Position numbers and translations under genes: made by a program | Source of the DNA: a virus | IMG/VR virus record: IMGVR_UViG_3300034782_000011 | Span: 1 to 20,941 of that record | DNA: 20,941 nt | Reading direction: 5' to 3' (one strand) | Shown: in pieces, positions 20,741-20,941 of the stretch | Numbering within the stretch: position 1 is the stretch's first letter | How the letters are laid out: every line of letters starts with the position of its first letter | The notes under the pieces: model-generated | Database searches by the model: none | Told to the model about the DNA's origin: nothing | The model's input: only the letters and a program-made list of their open reading frames with translations

Positions 20741-20912
20741 ACTTTTTCAATTCTTCTTTTGCTTTTTCATATACATGATCATAGACTTTTTCTGGTGCGT
20801 AATAAACAATTATTGCGCCGTCTTTCTTTGGCACACCCTCATATCCCAAAGTAGACAATTTTTCGTCTATTATGTAATCAAGATCGCTCAACCCTAAAAT
20901 TATTTTTTTCAT
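20739..20912 (-). CDS. Small protein of 57 residues, unknown
   Basis: Runs from ATG 20912 to TAA 20741-20739. AAAGGAGTTTAGA lies before it, giving a strong binding site. The sequence begins MKKIILGLSDLDYIIDEKL, passes STLGYEGVPKKDGAIIVYYAP and ends YEKAKEELKK: strand, helix, strand, helix. The stop TAA merges into the AAGGAG of the next gene, a compact operon join. The 15-base start region (ATG and its binding site) is identical to that of the 90-residue gene. No homologue comes to mind. Length and coupling make it a likely real gene. Confidence 0.65.
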   Translation of the reverse strand: MKKIILGLSDLDYIIDEKLSTLGYEGVPKKDGAIIVYYAPEKVYDHVYEKAKEELKK

Positions 20913-20924
20913 TCTAAACTCCTT
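20910..20924 (-). repeat. Repeated start region, copy 2
   Basis: The second copy of the 15-base binding site and ATG, before the 57-residue gene. The two other leftward genes have related but not identical versions (AAGGAGTTAAACAATG and AAAGGAGTAAACATG). Confidence 0.6.
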
Positions 20925-20941
20925 TAATTAATCTATCTATA

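Noticed and set aside
20676-20897. 73-residue hydrophobic open frame on the + strand
   Set aside because: It lies opposite two leftward genes that have strong ribosome sites. Its Phe/Ile-rich composition is what AT-rich antisense gives.

Overview
The window is one half of an AT-rich tailed-phage or prophage genome. It carries a long rightward late (virion) gene block, about 1-19370 on the + strand, facing a short leftward block, 19428-20912 and beyond on the - strand. No rRNA, tRNA, insertion sequence, integrase or CRISPR array was seen. The host cannot be named. Strong AGGAGG-type ribosome binding sites precede most genes and TGA is used as stop, which argues against Bacteroidota and against recoded mycoplasma-type hosts. 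A loose lipobox (LFHC) in one leftward gene would fit spirochaetes or several other groups, but this is weak evidence.

Layout of the + strand. After the tail of an upstream gene and a hairpin terminator (16-77) come three fibre-type genes (92-2693), a small unknown protein, a one-membrane-helix coiled-coil protein, three very small genes (two strongly basic), a Rossmann-like protein and a conserved 49-residue phage protein. The head module follows and is Mu-like: a gp29-type portal fused to a MuF domain, a protease (Mu I type) with an in-frame internal start for the scaffold (Mu Z type), a decoration-like protein, a gpT-type major capsid protein, a short FluMu-like protein, a gp36-type connector and a gpG-type morphogenesis protein. 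The tail module is of siphovirus type: tail terminator, tail tube, tail assembly chaperones joined by a -1 frameshift, a 798-residue tape measure, a Dit-like protein, a hub carrying an inserted sugar-binding-like domain, and two receptor-binding candidates. The last resembles an H-type lectin, and its best start is out of frame with the rest of the gene. I see no sheath gene and no large terminase gene in the window.

The leftward block reads, in order of transcription: a 57-residue protein, a 90-residue protein, a secreted transglutaminase-like cysteine protease and an SSB-like protein ending in NNDEIPF. Between the 90-residue gene and the protease gene the - strand encodes a complete type I hammerhead ribozyme (20405-20456). 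All core nucleotides are present, and three perfect stems are closed. Its 5' edge is the last base of the upstream stop codon, and its cleavage site lies 23 nt before the protease ATG, just upstream of the Shine-Dalgarno. The operon mRNA is therefore predicted to cut itself between these two genes. This is the most striking element of the window.

Other regulatory structure: two mutually exclusive hairpins after the capsid gene (9660-9695), one terminator-like and one that would hide the next ribosome binding site; and the G-run slip site (13158-13162) in the chaperone gene.
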